Assembly (NCBI GenBank): GCA_022827685.1
Contig: JAJEIH010000134.1
Span: forward strand, 1-35,881
DNA length: 35,881 bases
Direction: 5' to 3'
Source: Alphaproteobacteria bacterium
GTDB taxonomy: Bacteria; Pseudomonadota; Alphaproteobacteria; Bin95
Translations under genes and position numbers: made by a program
Notes under the pieces: model-generated
The model's input: only the letters and a program-made list of their open reading frames with translations
Database searches by the model: none
What the model was told of the DNA's origin: nothing
Part shown: in pieces, positions 24,058-31,973 of the stretch
Layout of the letters: every line of letters begins with the position of its first letter
Position numbering within the stretch: the stretch's first letter is position 1

Positions 24058-25341
24058 CTACAGGCCGACCCTGTCCTTGAATTCGTACCAGCCGACCATG
24101 AGGGGCAGGAACCAGGGGCGGCCGTAATAGAGCGGGCGGGTGGCGAAGTCGCCGGCGGCGAAGGCTGTCTCCGGCGGCCGGTTGCCGGCGATGCTCTGCG
24201 CCGCCTTCATGCCGAGCCACCGCGCCCAGACGACGCCCGAGCCACAGAAGCCGGCGGCGTAGTGCACGCCGTTATGCACCACCAGCTTCGGCATGAAGTC
24301 GAAGGTGAAGCCGGTATAGCCGAACCAGCAATGGGTCATGCCGATGCCGGCGAGCTCCGGGAAAATCTGCGCGAGGCCCGCGCCCAGCCGCTGCGCCTTG
24401 CGCGATTCGTCGTCGGTGAGCGCGCCCGCCCTGCCGCCGAAGACGATACGGCTGTCGTCCGGCGCAGGGCGGAAATAATGGTAGAGGTTGCGCGTCTCGC
24501 CCAGCATCCGGCGTTTCGGCATCAGCCGGTCGAGAGTGTCCTTCGGGATCGGGTCGGTCGCCACGATCTGGCTCGGGATCGGCACGATGCGCCGGCGGAG
24601 CCACGGCGTCGCGCGGCCGGTATAGCCGTTGGTCGCGACGATGACATGCGGGGCGGCGATGCTGCCGCGGCCGGTGCGGACGCGCTTCAGGCTGCTGTCG
24701 TCCTCGACCGCTTCGACCGCCGTGTGCGCATGGACGGCGACGCCCGCCTCCAGCGCCCGGCCGAGCATTCCCTGGTGGAATTTGCCCGGATGCAGCCCGC
24801 CAATGTCCTCGCGCACCATGCCGCCGTGATAGAGGTCCGAGCCGATTTCCTTGTGCTGCTCCGCCTTCGGCACCATCCAGGCGCCATAGTCCAGATGGCG
24901 GTTTAGCAGCTCGCATTCGGCGGCCATCGCCTCGTAGTGCTTCGGGCGCACCGCGCCGGTGAAACGCCCGGTCGCCTTCCAATCGCAGTCGATGCCCTCG
25001 TCCTCGATGAAGCGCGCGAGGTCGGCGCGCGCGGCCTGCCCCTCGGCCTCCATGGCCCTGGCCCGCTCGAGTCCCCAGGCGCGGATCATGCCGCCGAAGC
25101 TGCGACGGAGATTGCCGCTGGCGATGCCGCCATTGCGGCTGGAAGCGCCCTCCCCCGGCCTGTCCTTCTCCAGCACCACGACCTTGCGCCCGGCTCGGGC
25201 AAGCGTCAGTGCGGCGCTGAGGCCCGTGAAGCCTGCGCCCACCACCACCGCATCGGCGCGCGCCGGCAGGTCCTCCGGCTCCGGGTCGGGACGCGGCGCC
25301 GCTTCCCACCAAAAGGGGTCGGTCTTGAGGGCTCTCTCCAT
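24058..25341 (-). CDS. FAD-dependent amine/amino-acid oxidase (DAO family)
   Basis: The 427-residue protein has a Rossmann FAD site (Val-Val-Gly-Ala-Gly-Phe-Thr-Gly-Leu-Ser, about residues 32-41) and the Glu-Lys ribose-binding end of strand 2. The Ser-Ser-Arg-Asn-Gly-Gly segment and the C-terminal Gly-Phe-Cys-Gly-Ser-Gly motif resemble gamma-glutamylputrescine oxidase (PuuB) and other DAO proteins. It probably oxidises a secondary amine or amino acid to an imine plus hydrogen peroxide. ATG at 25339-25341 has GGGAGG 7 bases upstream; a TTG 51 bases earlier falls in the putative operator. It diverges from the pyrimidine/hydantoin-type cluster and converges with RidA. Confidence 0.86.
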   Translation of the reverse strand: MERALKTDPFWWEAAPRPDPEPEDLPARADAVVVGAGFTGLSAALTLARAGRKVVVLEKDRPGEGASSRNGGIASGNLRRSFGGMIRAWGLERARAMEAEGQAARADLARFIEDEGIDCDWKATGRFTGAVRPKHYEAMAAECELLNRHLDYGAWMVPKAEQHKEIGSDLYHGGMVREDIGGLHPGKFHQGMLGRALEAGVAVHAHTAVEAVEDDSSLKRVRTGRGSIAAPHVIVATNGYTGRATPWLRRRIVPIPSQIVATDPIPKDTLDRLMPKRRMLGETRNLYHYFRPAPDDSRIVFGGRAGALTDDESRKAQRLGAGLAQIFPELAGIGMTHCWFGYTGFTFDFMPKLVVHNGVHYAAGFCGSGVVWARWLGMKAAQSIAGNRPPETAFAAGDFATRPLYYGRPWFLPLMVGWYEFKDRVGL

Positions 25342-25379
25342 CGACGGCCTCCCGTTCGCGGCGGATGGCCCGGAGGCCA

Positions 25380-25422
25380 GCTTGGCGGACAAACCGCCTA
25401 TACACTACCATTCCCGCCAAGC
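25380..25422. promoter_or_regulatory. Inverted repeat in divergent promoter region
   Basis: GCTTGGCGG (25380-25388) and CCGCCAAGC (25414-25422) are perfect 9-base inverted repeats separated by 25 bases that contain TATACA (25399-25404). The dyad sits in the 136-base gap between the FAD oxidase and flavin oxidoreductase genes, as expected for an operator shared by divergent promoters. No regulator gene is adjacent. Confidence 0.5.
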
Positions 25423-25477
25423 CGGTCGGCGGTTGCCGGTCCGAGGCGCCGGACGCCAAACTGCCCGGGAGGAAAAG

Positions 25478-26479
25478 ATGGAATTCGGCATCACTTTCAA
25501 GGGATTCATCGAGCCCGACCGCGCGCGCGCCCTGGTGAAGCAGGCCGAGGACGCGGGGTTCGCCTATTGCTGGTTCTACGACAGCCACATCCTCTGGCGC
25601 GAGAGCTACCCGGCGATGGCCATGTGCATGGAGCACACCGAGACGCTCCGGTTCGGCCCCTGCGTCACCAACCCGAACACGCGGGACTGGTCCGCTGCGG
25701 CCTCGCTCTTCGGCTCGCTGGCGCTCCAGTCGAATGACCGCTTCGACATCGGCGTCGGCCGCGGCGACAGCGCCGTGCGCGTGATGGGCAACAGGCCCTC
25801 CTCGCTCGCCCGGATGGAGGAGTTCATCCAGGTCGTGCGCGCGCTCGTGCGCGGCGAGGAAGTCCAGTACGGCAATGTGCCGAACCCGATGCAATTCCCC
25901 TGGGCGACGGGCTACGAGCTCCCGGTCTGGGTGGCCGCCTACGGCCCCCGGGCGCTGAATTCGGCAGGGCGCGTGGGCGACGGGCTGATCCTCCAGATCG
26001 CCGAGCCCTCGATCTGCAAATGGCTGGCCGACCAGGCGATCGCCGCAGGCAGGGAAGCCGGGCGGGACATGTCGAATTACCGTGTCATGTCCGCCGCGCC
26101 CGCCTTTTTCGGCGACAGGAAAACCTGCCGGGAAGCCACCCGCTGGTTCCCGGCAATGGTCGGCAATCATGTGGCGGACATCGTCGAGAGATACGGCACG
26201 GACCGCGAGGACATCCCGCCGGCGCTGACGGCTTATATCAAAGGCCGCAGGGGTTACGACTATTCGCGGCACGGGCAGAGCGACAACCCGTTTCTCGACT
26301 TCATCACAGACGACATCATCGACGGGTTCAGCGTGCTCGGAACGCCGGACGAGCATGTCGCCAAGCTGGAGGAGCTCCGGGCGGCGGGCGTCACCCAGTT
26401 CAACATCTACCTCGACAATGGCGACGAGGAGGAAATCATCGCCGAATACGGCCGGTCGATCATTCCCGCATTCCGGTAG
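25478..26479 (+). CDS. Luciferase-like (LLM class) flavin-dependent oxidoreductase
   Basis: The 333-residue TIM-barrel protein starts Met-Glu-Phe-Gly-Ile-Thr-Phe-Lys-Gly-Phe and contains Asp-Ile-Gly-Val-Gly-Arg-Gly-Asp-Ser and Pro-Val-Trp-Val-Ala-Ala-Tyr-Gly-Pro. These are typical of bacterial-luciferase-like enzymes often annotated as F420-dependent. Few alphaproteobacteria are known to make F420, so FMN is an equally good guess. ATG 25478 has GGGAGG just upstream. It heads a cluster with an N-carbamoyl amidohydrolase and a dihydropyrimidinase. The flavin enzyme RutA of this superfamily attacks uracil, so a role in opening or reducing an N-heterocycle is plausible but unproven. Confidence 0.87.
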   Translation: MEFGITFKGFIEPDRARALVKQAEDAGFAYCWFYDSHILWRESYPAMAMCMEHTETLRFGPCVTNPNTRDWSAAASLFGSLALQSNDRFDIGVGRGDSAVRVMGNRPSSLARMEEFIQVVRALVRGEEVQYGNVPNPMQFPWATGYELPVWVAAYGPRALNSAGRVGDGLILQIAEPSICKWLADQAIAAGREAGRDMSNYRVMSAAPAFFGDRKTCREATRWFPAMVGNHVADIVERYGTDREDIPPALTAYIKGRRGYDYSRHGQSDNPFLDFITDDIIDGFSVLGTPDEHVAKLEELRAAGVTQFNIYLDNGDEEEIIAEYGRSIIPAFR

Positions 26480-26582
26480 TCGAACAGGGGACCCGGCCTT
26501 GCCCGGCCCCACTTTCCGCTTGACCGGCCCAAGGAGCTTGATAGCGTCCGGTTCGCCCGGCGATCCAGAGAGTGAGGTGCCC

Positions 26583-27833
26583 ATGCCCGCCCCCGGTGAG
26601 AACCTGAAGATCAACGGCGAGCGGCTCTGGGACAGCCTGATGGAGATGGCGAAGATCGGTCCCGGCGTGGCCGGCGGCAACAACCGTCAAACGCTGACCG
26701 ACGAGGACGGCGTAGGCCGCGCGCTGTTCCAGCAATGGTGCGAGGCGGCCGGCTGCGAGATGGGCCTCGACCAGATGGGCAACATGTTCGCAACGCGGGC
26801 CGGAACCGACCCCGACGCATTACCGGTCTTCGTGGGCAGCCATCTCGATACGCAGCCGACCGGCGGCAAGTATGACGGCGTGCTCGGCGTGCTCGGCGGG
26901 CTCGAAATCGTGCGGACCCTCAACGAGCTGGGAATCAGGACCAGGCGCCCGATCGTGGTCATCAACTGGACCAATGAGGAAGGGACGCGCTACGCGCCGC
27001 CCATGCTGGCATCGGGCGTGTTCGCCGGCGTCCATACGCAGGACTGGGCCTACGGCCTGACGGACGCGGACGGCAAGCGCTTCGGGGATGAACTCGAGCG
27101 CATCGGCTGGCGCGGCGAGGAAGAGACCGGCGCGCGGAAGATGCACGCCTATTTCGAGCTGCATATCGAGCAAGGGCCGATCCTGGAGGCCGAGGAGTGC
27201 GATATCGGCGTCGTCACCCACGGCCAGGGGCTCCGCTGGATCGAATGCCGGATAACCGGCAAGGAAAGCCATACCGGCTCCACGCCCATGCGGATGCGCC
27301 GCAATGCCGGGCGCGGGCTCGCACAGATAACCGAGCTGGTCCACGAAGTCGCGATGAAGCACCAGCCCAACGCGGTCGGCGCCATCGGGCATGTCGATGT
27401 CTATCCGAACTCGCGCAACATCATCCCGGGCCGGGTCGTGTGCACGATCGACTTCCGCAGCCATGTGCTGGAAACGCTCGAGGGCATGGTGGCCGAGGTG
27501 ATGGAGAAGGCGCCCGCGATCTGCGAGGCGCTGGGCTGCGGGGTCGAGACGGAGATCGTCGGCAGCTTCGATCCGCCCGAGTTCCACCACGGCTGCGTCA
27601 AGGCGGTGCGCGATGCGGCCGAGCGGCTCGGCTATTCCCACATGGATATCGTCTCGGGCGCCGGCCACGACGCTTGCTGGATCAACAATATCGCGCCGGC
27701 GGCGATGGTGATGTGCCCCTGCGTGGACGGGCTGAGCCACAACGAAGCCGAGGAGATTTCGCCGGAATGGGCCGCCAGGGGCTGCGACGTACTCTTCCAT
27801 GCGGTGGTGGAGACAGCGGAGCTTCTGGAGTAG
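26583..27833 (+). CDS. N-carbamoyl amidohydrolase / beta-ureidopropionase (M20 type)
   Basis: Zinc-dependent amidohydrolase of 416 residues that splits N-carbamoyl amino acids to amino acid, CO2 and ammonia. Metal ligands visible are H87 and D98 (Ser-His-Leu-Asp-Thr ... Gly-Gly-Lys-Tyr-Asp-Gly), E132/E133 (Asn-Glu-Glu-Gly), H194 (His-Ile-Glu-Gln-Gly-Pro) and a C-terminal His in Gly-Ala-Gly-His-Asp-Ala. Alternative family members are allantoate amidohydrolase and L-carbamoylase. Pairing with a dihydropyrimidinase favours beta-ureidopropionase (PydC) or hydantoin-derived N-carbamoyl amino acids. ATG 26583 lies ~100 bases after the flavin gene, with a GTGAGG ribosome site. Confidence 0.9.
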   Translation: MPAPGENLKINGERLWDSLMEMAKIGPGVAGGNNRQTLTDEDGVGRALFQQWCEAAGCEMGLDQMGNMFATRAGTDPDALPVFVGSHLDTQPTGGKYDGVLGVLGGLEIVRTLNELGIRTRRPIVVINWTNEEGTRYAPPMLASGVFAGVHTQDWAYGLTDADGKRFGDELERIGWRGEEETGARKMHAYFELHIEQGPILEAEECDIGVVTHGQGLRWIECRITGKESHTGSTPMRMRRNAGRGLAQITELVHEVAMKHQPNAVGAIGHVDVYPNSRNIIPGRVVCTIDFRSHVLETLEGMVAEVMEKAPAICEALGCGVETEIVGSFDPPEFHHGCVKAVRDAAERLGYSHMDIVSGAGHDACWINNIAPAAMVMCPCVDGLSHNEAEEISPEWAARGCDVLFHAVVETAELLE

Positions 27834-27902
27834 GCCGACCCCGGCGGCCGCGGGCGGGCCGGGCCGGCTCGCACAGGGAACGAGATGTAGCGGAGGCCTC
27901 GA

Positions 27903-29363
27903 ATGAGCAAAGTCATCAAGGGCGGCACCGTCCTGACTGCGGATCGGACCTGGAAGGCCGATGTCCTGATCGAAGGCGAGAAGATCGCCGCCATCGGCGA
28001 GAGCCTGACCGGCGACGAGGTCGTCGATGCCTCGGAGGCCTATGTCATCCCCGGCGGGATCGACCCGCACACGCATCTGGAAATGCCGTTCATGGGCACG
28101 ACCGCCGCCGAGACCTTCGAGTCCGGCACCTGGGCGGCGGCGACCGGCGGGACCACCATGCTGGTCGATTTCGTCCTGCCCGGCGAGGACGGATCGCTGT
28201 TGAGCGCCGTCGATTCCTGGGACGCCAAGTCGAAGGACCAGATCTGCGTCGATATCGGCTATCACTGCGCGATCGTGGACTGGAACGAGCAGATCCACAA
28301 CGAGATGGCCGAGGTCGTCCGGCGCGGCATCAACACCTTCAAGCATTTCATGGCCTACAAGGGCGCGCTGATGATCGACGACGACGAGATGTTCGCGTCG
28401 TTCCGCCGCTGTGCCGCGCTCGGCGCCATGCCGCTCGTCCATGCCGAGAACGGCGACGTGGTGGCGGCGCTCCAGGAAAAATACATGGAGGAGGGCCTCA
28501 CCGGGCCCGAGGGGCACGCCTATTCGCGGCCGCCGGAGGTCGAAGGCGAGGCCGCCAACCGCGCCATCATGATCGCCGATGCCGCGGGCGTGCCGCTCTA
28601 CATCGTGCATGTGTCCTGCGAGCAGGCGCACGAGGCCATCCGGCGCGCGCGCCAGAAGGGCATGCGGGTCTATGGCGAGCCGCTGATCCAGCATCTCACG
28701 TTGGATGAGTCGGAGTATTTCGACCAGGACTGGGACTATGCGGCTCAGCGGGTCATGTCGCCGCCCTTCCGCGGCAAGCAGCACCAGGACGGGCTCTGGG
28801 CCGGGCTGGCGGCCGGGTCGCTGCAAGTGGTGGCCACCGACCACGCCGCCTTCACCACGGGCCAGAAGCGCATGGGGCTGGCCGGATTCCCGATGATCCC
28901 GAACGGGACCGGCGGGCTTGAGGACAGGATGCCGGTGCTCTGGACCAAGGGCGTCGATACCGGGCGGCTGACGCCCAACGAGTTCGTCGCGGTCACCTCC
29001 ACCAACATCGCCAAGATCCTCAATGTCTATCCGAAGAAGGGCGCGCTGGTGGAAGGGGCGGACGCCGATGTCGTGGTCTGGGACCCGAAGATCAAAAAGA
29101 CGATCTCCGCCACCACCCAGAAGTCGATCATCGACTACAACGTCTTCGAAGGTGTCGAGGTCTCGGCCCAAGCGCGCTATACGCTGAGCCGTGGCGAGGT
29201 GATCTGGGAATACGGCAAGAACTCGCAGCCGCGCCCCGGCCGCGGGCGGTTCGTGCGGCGCCGGGCGTTCCCCGCCGTGCATGAGGCGCTCGCCCGCTGG
29301 AAGGAGCTGACCGCGCCGCGCAAGGTGCAGCGCGACCCATTGAACATCCCGAGCGGGGTTTGA
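27903..29363 (+). CDS. hydA: Dihydropyrimidinase / D-hydantoinase
   Basis: Cyclic-amide hydrolase of 486 residues that opens dihydrouracil, dihydrothymine or hydantoins to N-carbamoyl acids, the substrate of the preceding gene product. The binuclear metal site shows His-Thr-His (H56, H58), carboxylated lysine K153 in Phe-Met-Ala-Tyr-Lys-Gly, H180 in Leu-Val-His-Ala-Glu-Asn, a further His in Val-His-Val-Ser and an Asp in Ala-Thr-Asp-His. Length fits the family. ATG 27903 is 69 bases after the amidohydrolase. No dihydropyrimidine dehydrogenase (PreA/PreT) is found in the window, so the reductive first step is elsewhere or the natural substrate is a hydantoin. Confidence 0.95.
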   Translation: MSKVIKGGTVLTADRTWKADVLIEGEKIAAIGESLTGDEVVDASEAYVIPGGIDPHTHLEMPFMGTTAAETFESGTWAAATGGTTMLVDFVLPGEDGSLLSAVDSWDAKSKDQICVDIGYHCAIVDWNEQIHNEMAEVVRRGINTFKHFMAYKGALMIDDDEMFASFRRCAALGAMPLVHAENGDVVAALQEKYMEEGLTGPEGHAYSRPPEVEGEAANRAIMIADAAGVPLYIVHVSCEQAHEAIRRARQKGMRVYGEPLIQHLTLDESEYFDQDWDYAAQRVMSPPFRGKQHQDGLWAGLAAGSLQVVATDHAAFTTGQKRMGLAGFPMIPNGTGGLEDRMPVLWTKGVDTGRLTPNEFVAVTSTNIAKILNVYPKKGALVEGADADVVVWDPKIKKTISATTQKSIIDYNVFEGVEVSAQARYTLSRGEVIWEYGKNSQPRPGRGRFVRRRAFPAVHEALARWKELTAPRKVQRDPLNIPSGV

Positions 29364-29405
29364 GACCGCCCGGACGGGCGCTTCGCCGGCGCCGGAGCGG
29401 CGGTC
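29364..29405 (+). other. Intercistronic stem-loop before the ABC genes
   Basis: GACCGCC (29364-29370) and GGCGGTC (29399-29405) pair perfectly and enclose a GC-rich inner segment with further pairing (GGCGC/GCGCC type). The structure starts right after the hydA stop and ends 4 bases before the ATPase start, which lacks a clear ribosome site. It may act as a processing or attenuation element that lowers or uncouples transporter expression. Confidence 0.4.
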
Positions 29406-29409
29406 TTCG

Positions 29410-30195
29410 ATGACCCGCGCAGGAGCGATCGTCGCGTCTTCGCTCGACCTGGTCTTTCAGACCAATGACGGGCCCGTGCATGCGCTGTCGAACGTCGATC
29501 TGGAGGTGGCGCCGGGCGAGTTCATCAGCTTCATCGGGCCCTCGGGCTGCGGGAAGACGACATTGCTGCGCGTGATCGCGGATCTGGAGCAGCCGACCGG
29601 CGGCACGATTGCCGTCAACGGGATGACGCCGAGGGAGGCGCGGCTCAACCGCGCCTATGGCTATGTGTTTCAGGCGGCGGGGCTGTATCCCTGGCGCACC
29701 ATCGAGAAGAATGTGCGCCTGCCGCTAGAGGTCATGGGCTACCCCGCGCAGGAACGGGCGGAGCGGGTGAGCCGCGTTCTCGACCTCGTCGGCCTCGGCG
29801 ATTTCGGCCGCATGTTCCCCTGGCAGCTTTCGGGCGGCATGCAGCAACGGGCGTCGATTGCGCGCGCGCTCTCATTCGACGCGGACCTGCTGCTGATGGA
29901 CGAGCCTTTCGGCGCGCTCGACGAGATCGTGCGCGACCACCTGAACGAGCAGTTGCTGGCGCTGCATGCGCGAACAGGCAAGACCGTCTGCTTCGTCACC
30001 CACTCGATCCCGGAAGCGGTTTACCTCTCGACCAAGATTGTGGTGATGAGCCCGAGGCCCGGACGGATCATCGACGTGATCGAGAGCCCGTTGCCGACCG
30101 AGCGCCCGCTCGACATACGCGAAAGCGCGGCCTTCCTGGAACTGGCCGGAAGGGTGCGCGAGGGCCTGCGCGCAGGACACAGCTATGATGAATGA
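29410..30195 (+). CDS. ABC transporter ATPase (SsuB/TauB/ThiZ-like)
   Basis: The 261-residue nucleotide-binding subunit has Walker A Gly-Pro-Ser-Gly-Cys-Gly-Lys-Thr-Thr (43-51), Q-loop Q88, signature Leu-Ser-Gly-Gly-Met-Gln-Gln-Arg (140-147), Walker B ending Met-Asp-Glu-Pro (163-166) and switch H198. The Phe-Gly-Ala-Leu-Asp D-loop and overall size match the nitrate/sulfonate/taurine importer class. It is followed by two permeases and a THI5-like binding protein, making a complete importer placed behind the dihydropyrimidinase gene; uptake of pyrimidines or hydantoin-like solutes is the natural inference. Confidence 0.94.
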   Translation: MTRAGAIVASSLDLVFQTNDGPVHALSNVDLEVAPGEFISFIGPSGCGKTTLLRVIADLEQPTGGTIAVNGMTPREARLNRAYGYVFQAAGLYPWRTIEKNVRLPLEVMGYPAQERAERVSRVLDLVGLGDFGRMFPWQLSGGMQQRASIARALSFDADLLLMDEPFGALDEIVRDHLNEQLLALHARTGKTVCFVTHSIPEAVYLSTKIVVMSPRPGRIIDVIESPLPTERPLDIRESAAFLELAGRVREGLRAGHSYDE

Positions 30196-30240
30196 GGCGG
30201 CGGTCGGCGTCGCATCCCGGCCGGCGGCGCGGCGGGGCTG

Positions 30241-31104
30241 ATGCGCAGCATCCTTCCCATAGCAGCAATCTGCTTTGCCATCGTGACGGTCTGGTATGTC
30301 GGCGCCGTTGGCCTGAACGCCAAGTGGGAGCGCGACCAGGCCTCGCGCGCGGGCGTCGAGATCGGCTGGGCGGAGATTATTCCGGCCACGATGTCGCAGG
30401 ACCGCCCCGTCCTGCCGGCCCCTCACCAGGTCGCCGTCGAGATCTGGAAGACCACGGTTGAGAAGCGCATCACCTCCAAGCGCAGCCTCGTCTATCACGG
30501 CTGGATCACGCTGTCGGCGACTCTGCTGGGCTTCGTCATGGGCGTGGGCCTCGGGATCCTGCTAGCGGTCGGGATCGTCCACAACCGGGCGATGGACCTC
30601 TCCGTCATGCCCTGGGTCATCTCCAGCCAGACCGTGCCCATCCTGGCGGTCGCGCCGATGATTATCGTGGTGCTCTACAATGTTGGAATCTCGGGGATCG
30701 TCGCGAAGGCCGCGATCTCGGCCTATCTCAGCTTCTTCCCGGTGGCGGTCGGCATGGTGAAGGGGCTGCGCGCACCCGACGACATGCAGCTCGACCTGAT
30801 GCGCACCTACAATGCGTCCGCCTGGCAGGTCTTCTGGAAGCTGCGCTGGCCCTCCTCCCTGCCCTATCTCTTCGCATCCCTCAAGGTCGCCATCGCTATT
30901 GCGCTCGTGGGCGCGATCATCGGCGAGCTGCCCACCGGCAGCCAGGGCGGCTTCGGGGCGCGGATGCTGAACGGCAGCTATTACGGCCAGGTGCTCATCA
31001 TCTGGTCCGCGCTCTTCGGCGCCGCGATCTGCGCAGCGCTGATGGTCGGCGCCATCGGAGTGGCGCAGCGCGCGGTGCTCGGCCGGACGGGGCAGGCGCG
31101 ATGA
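30241..31104 (+). CDS. ABC transporter permease, first subunit
   Basis: Inner-membrane permease of 287 residues with an N-terminal hydrophobic segment, a periplasmic stretch of about 60 residues and the SsuC-type core of five or so helices. The cytoplasmic coupling (EAA-type) loop is seen near Ala-Ser-Ala-Trp-Gln-Val-Phe-Trp-Lys-Leu-Arg-Trp-Pro. Its stop overlaps the start of the second permease as ATGA, so the two are translationally coupled and probably form a heterodimer. ATG 30241 is 45 bases after the ATPase gene; ATG codons closer to it are in other frames. Confidence 0.92.
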   Translation: MRSILPIAAICFAIVTVWYVGAVGLNAKWERDQASRAGVEIGWAEIIPATMSQDRPVLPAPHQVAVEIWKTTVEKRITSKRSLVYHGWITLSATLLGFVMGVGLGILLAVGIVHNRAMDLSVMPWVISSQTVPILAVAPMIIVVLYNVGISGIVAKAAISAYLSFFPVAVGMVKGLRAPDDMQLDLMRTYNASAWQVFWKLRWPSSLPYLFASLKVAIAIALVGAIIGELPTGSQGGFGARMLNGSYYGQVLIIWSALFGAAICAALMVGAIGVAQRAVLGRTGQAR

Positions 31105-31937
31105 GCTGGGTCGGGGTCGCTATCGCCGCGTGGCTTGGCGGATGGGCCGCCAACATTCTTCTCGTGCGGCACACAGGCCAGGTAACGCGCCTGCTGGTGC
31201 CCGCGATCTTCGGCGTTTCGCTGCTGGCGATCTGGGAGGGGTTGGTCCGCGGACTGGGGGTGCCGGCGGTCATCCTGCCGGCGCCTTCCGCGATCTCCGG
31301 GGCGTTCGCGGGGAACCTGCCGGTCCTCTGGGCCGATTTCGTGCAGACGGTGATCCGCTCGGTGCTGCCGGGCTATGTCATGGGGTGCGGAGCGGCGTTC
31401 CTGATGGCGGTCGCCGTTGACCGCTCGCCGTTCCTGCAAAGGGGCCTCCTGCCCATGGGCAACCTTGCCGCGGCGCTGCCCATTGTCGGCATCGCCCCCA
31501 TCATGGTGATGTGGTTCGGCTTCGACTGGCAGTCGAAGGCGGCCGTGGTCGTGGTGATGTGCTTTTTCCCGATGCTGGTGAACACCATAGAGGGGCTGCG
31601 CATGGCCGAACCCATGCAGCGGGACCTGATGCGCACCTATGCGGCGGGCTACTGGCAGACGCTCTGGAAGCTGCGCCTGCCCGCGGCCGGACCCTTCATT
31701 TTCAACGGGCTGAAGATCTGCACCACCCTTGCGCTTATCGGCGCCATCGTTGCAGAGTTTTTCGGGACGCCGATTGTGGGGATGGGATTCCGCATCTCGA
31801 CCGAGATCGGCCGCATGGCGCTCGACATGGTCTGGGCCGAGATTGCGGTTGCGGCCTTCGCAGGATCGGCATTCTATGGTTGCGTAACGCTGGTCGAGCG
31901 GACCGTCACCCATTGGCATCCGTCGATCCGGGGATAG
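31101..31937 (+). CDS. ABC transporter permease, second subunit
   Basis: The 278-residue membrane protein resembles the first permease. Its coupling loop reads Ala-Gly-Tyr-Trp-Gln-Thr-Leu-Trp-Lys-Leu-Arg-Leu-Pro, and the preceding Met-Gln-Arg-Asp-Leu-Met-Arg-Thr-Tyr run parallels the Asp-Leu-Met-Arg-Thr-Tyr of its partner. Two different permease genes, rather than one used as a homodimer, are unusual for simple SsuC systems but occur in pyrimidine/riboflavin-type importers. It precedes the binding-protein gene by 36 bases. Confidence 0.92.
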   Translation: MSWVGVAIAAWLGGWAANILLVRHTGQVTRLLVPAIFGVSLLAIWEGLVRGLGVPAVILPAPSAISGAFAGNLPVLWADFVQTVIRSVLPGYVMGCGAAFLMAVAVDRSPFLQRGLLPMGNLAAALPIVGIAPIMVMWFGFDWQSKAAVVVVMCFFPMLVNTIEGLRMAEPMQRDLMRTYAAGYWQTLWKLRLPAAGPFIFNGLKICTTLALIGAIVAEFFGTPIVGMGFRISTEIGRMALDMVWAEIAVAAFAGSAFYGCVTLVERTVTHWHPSIRG

Positions 31938-31973
31938 CGGCAACCGCAACGCTTCATTGCCAGGGAGAGTGAC

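Noticed and set aside
25478-26479. Evidence for F420 biosynthesis in this organism
   Set aside because: The family name alone does not prove F420 use, and no F420 biosynthesis gene is in the window.
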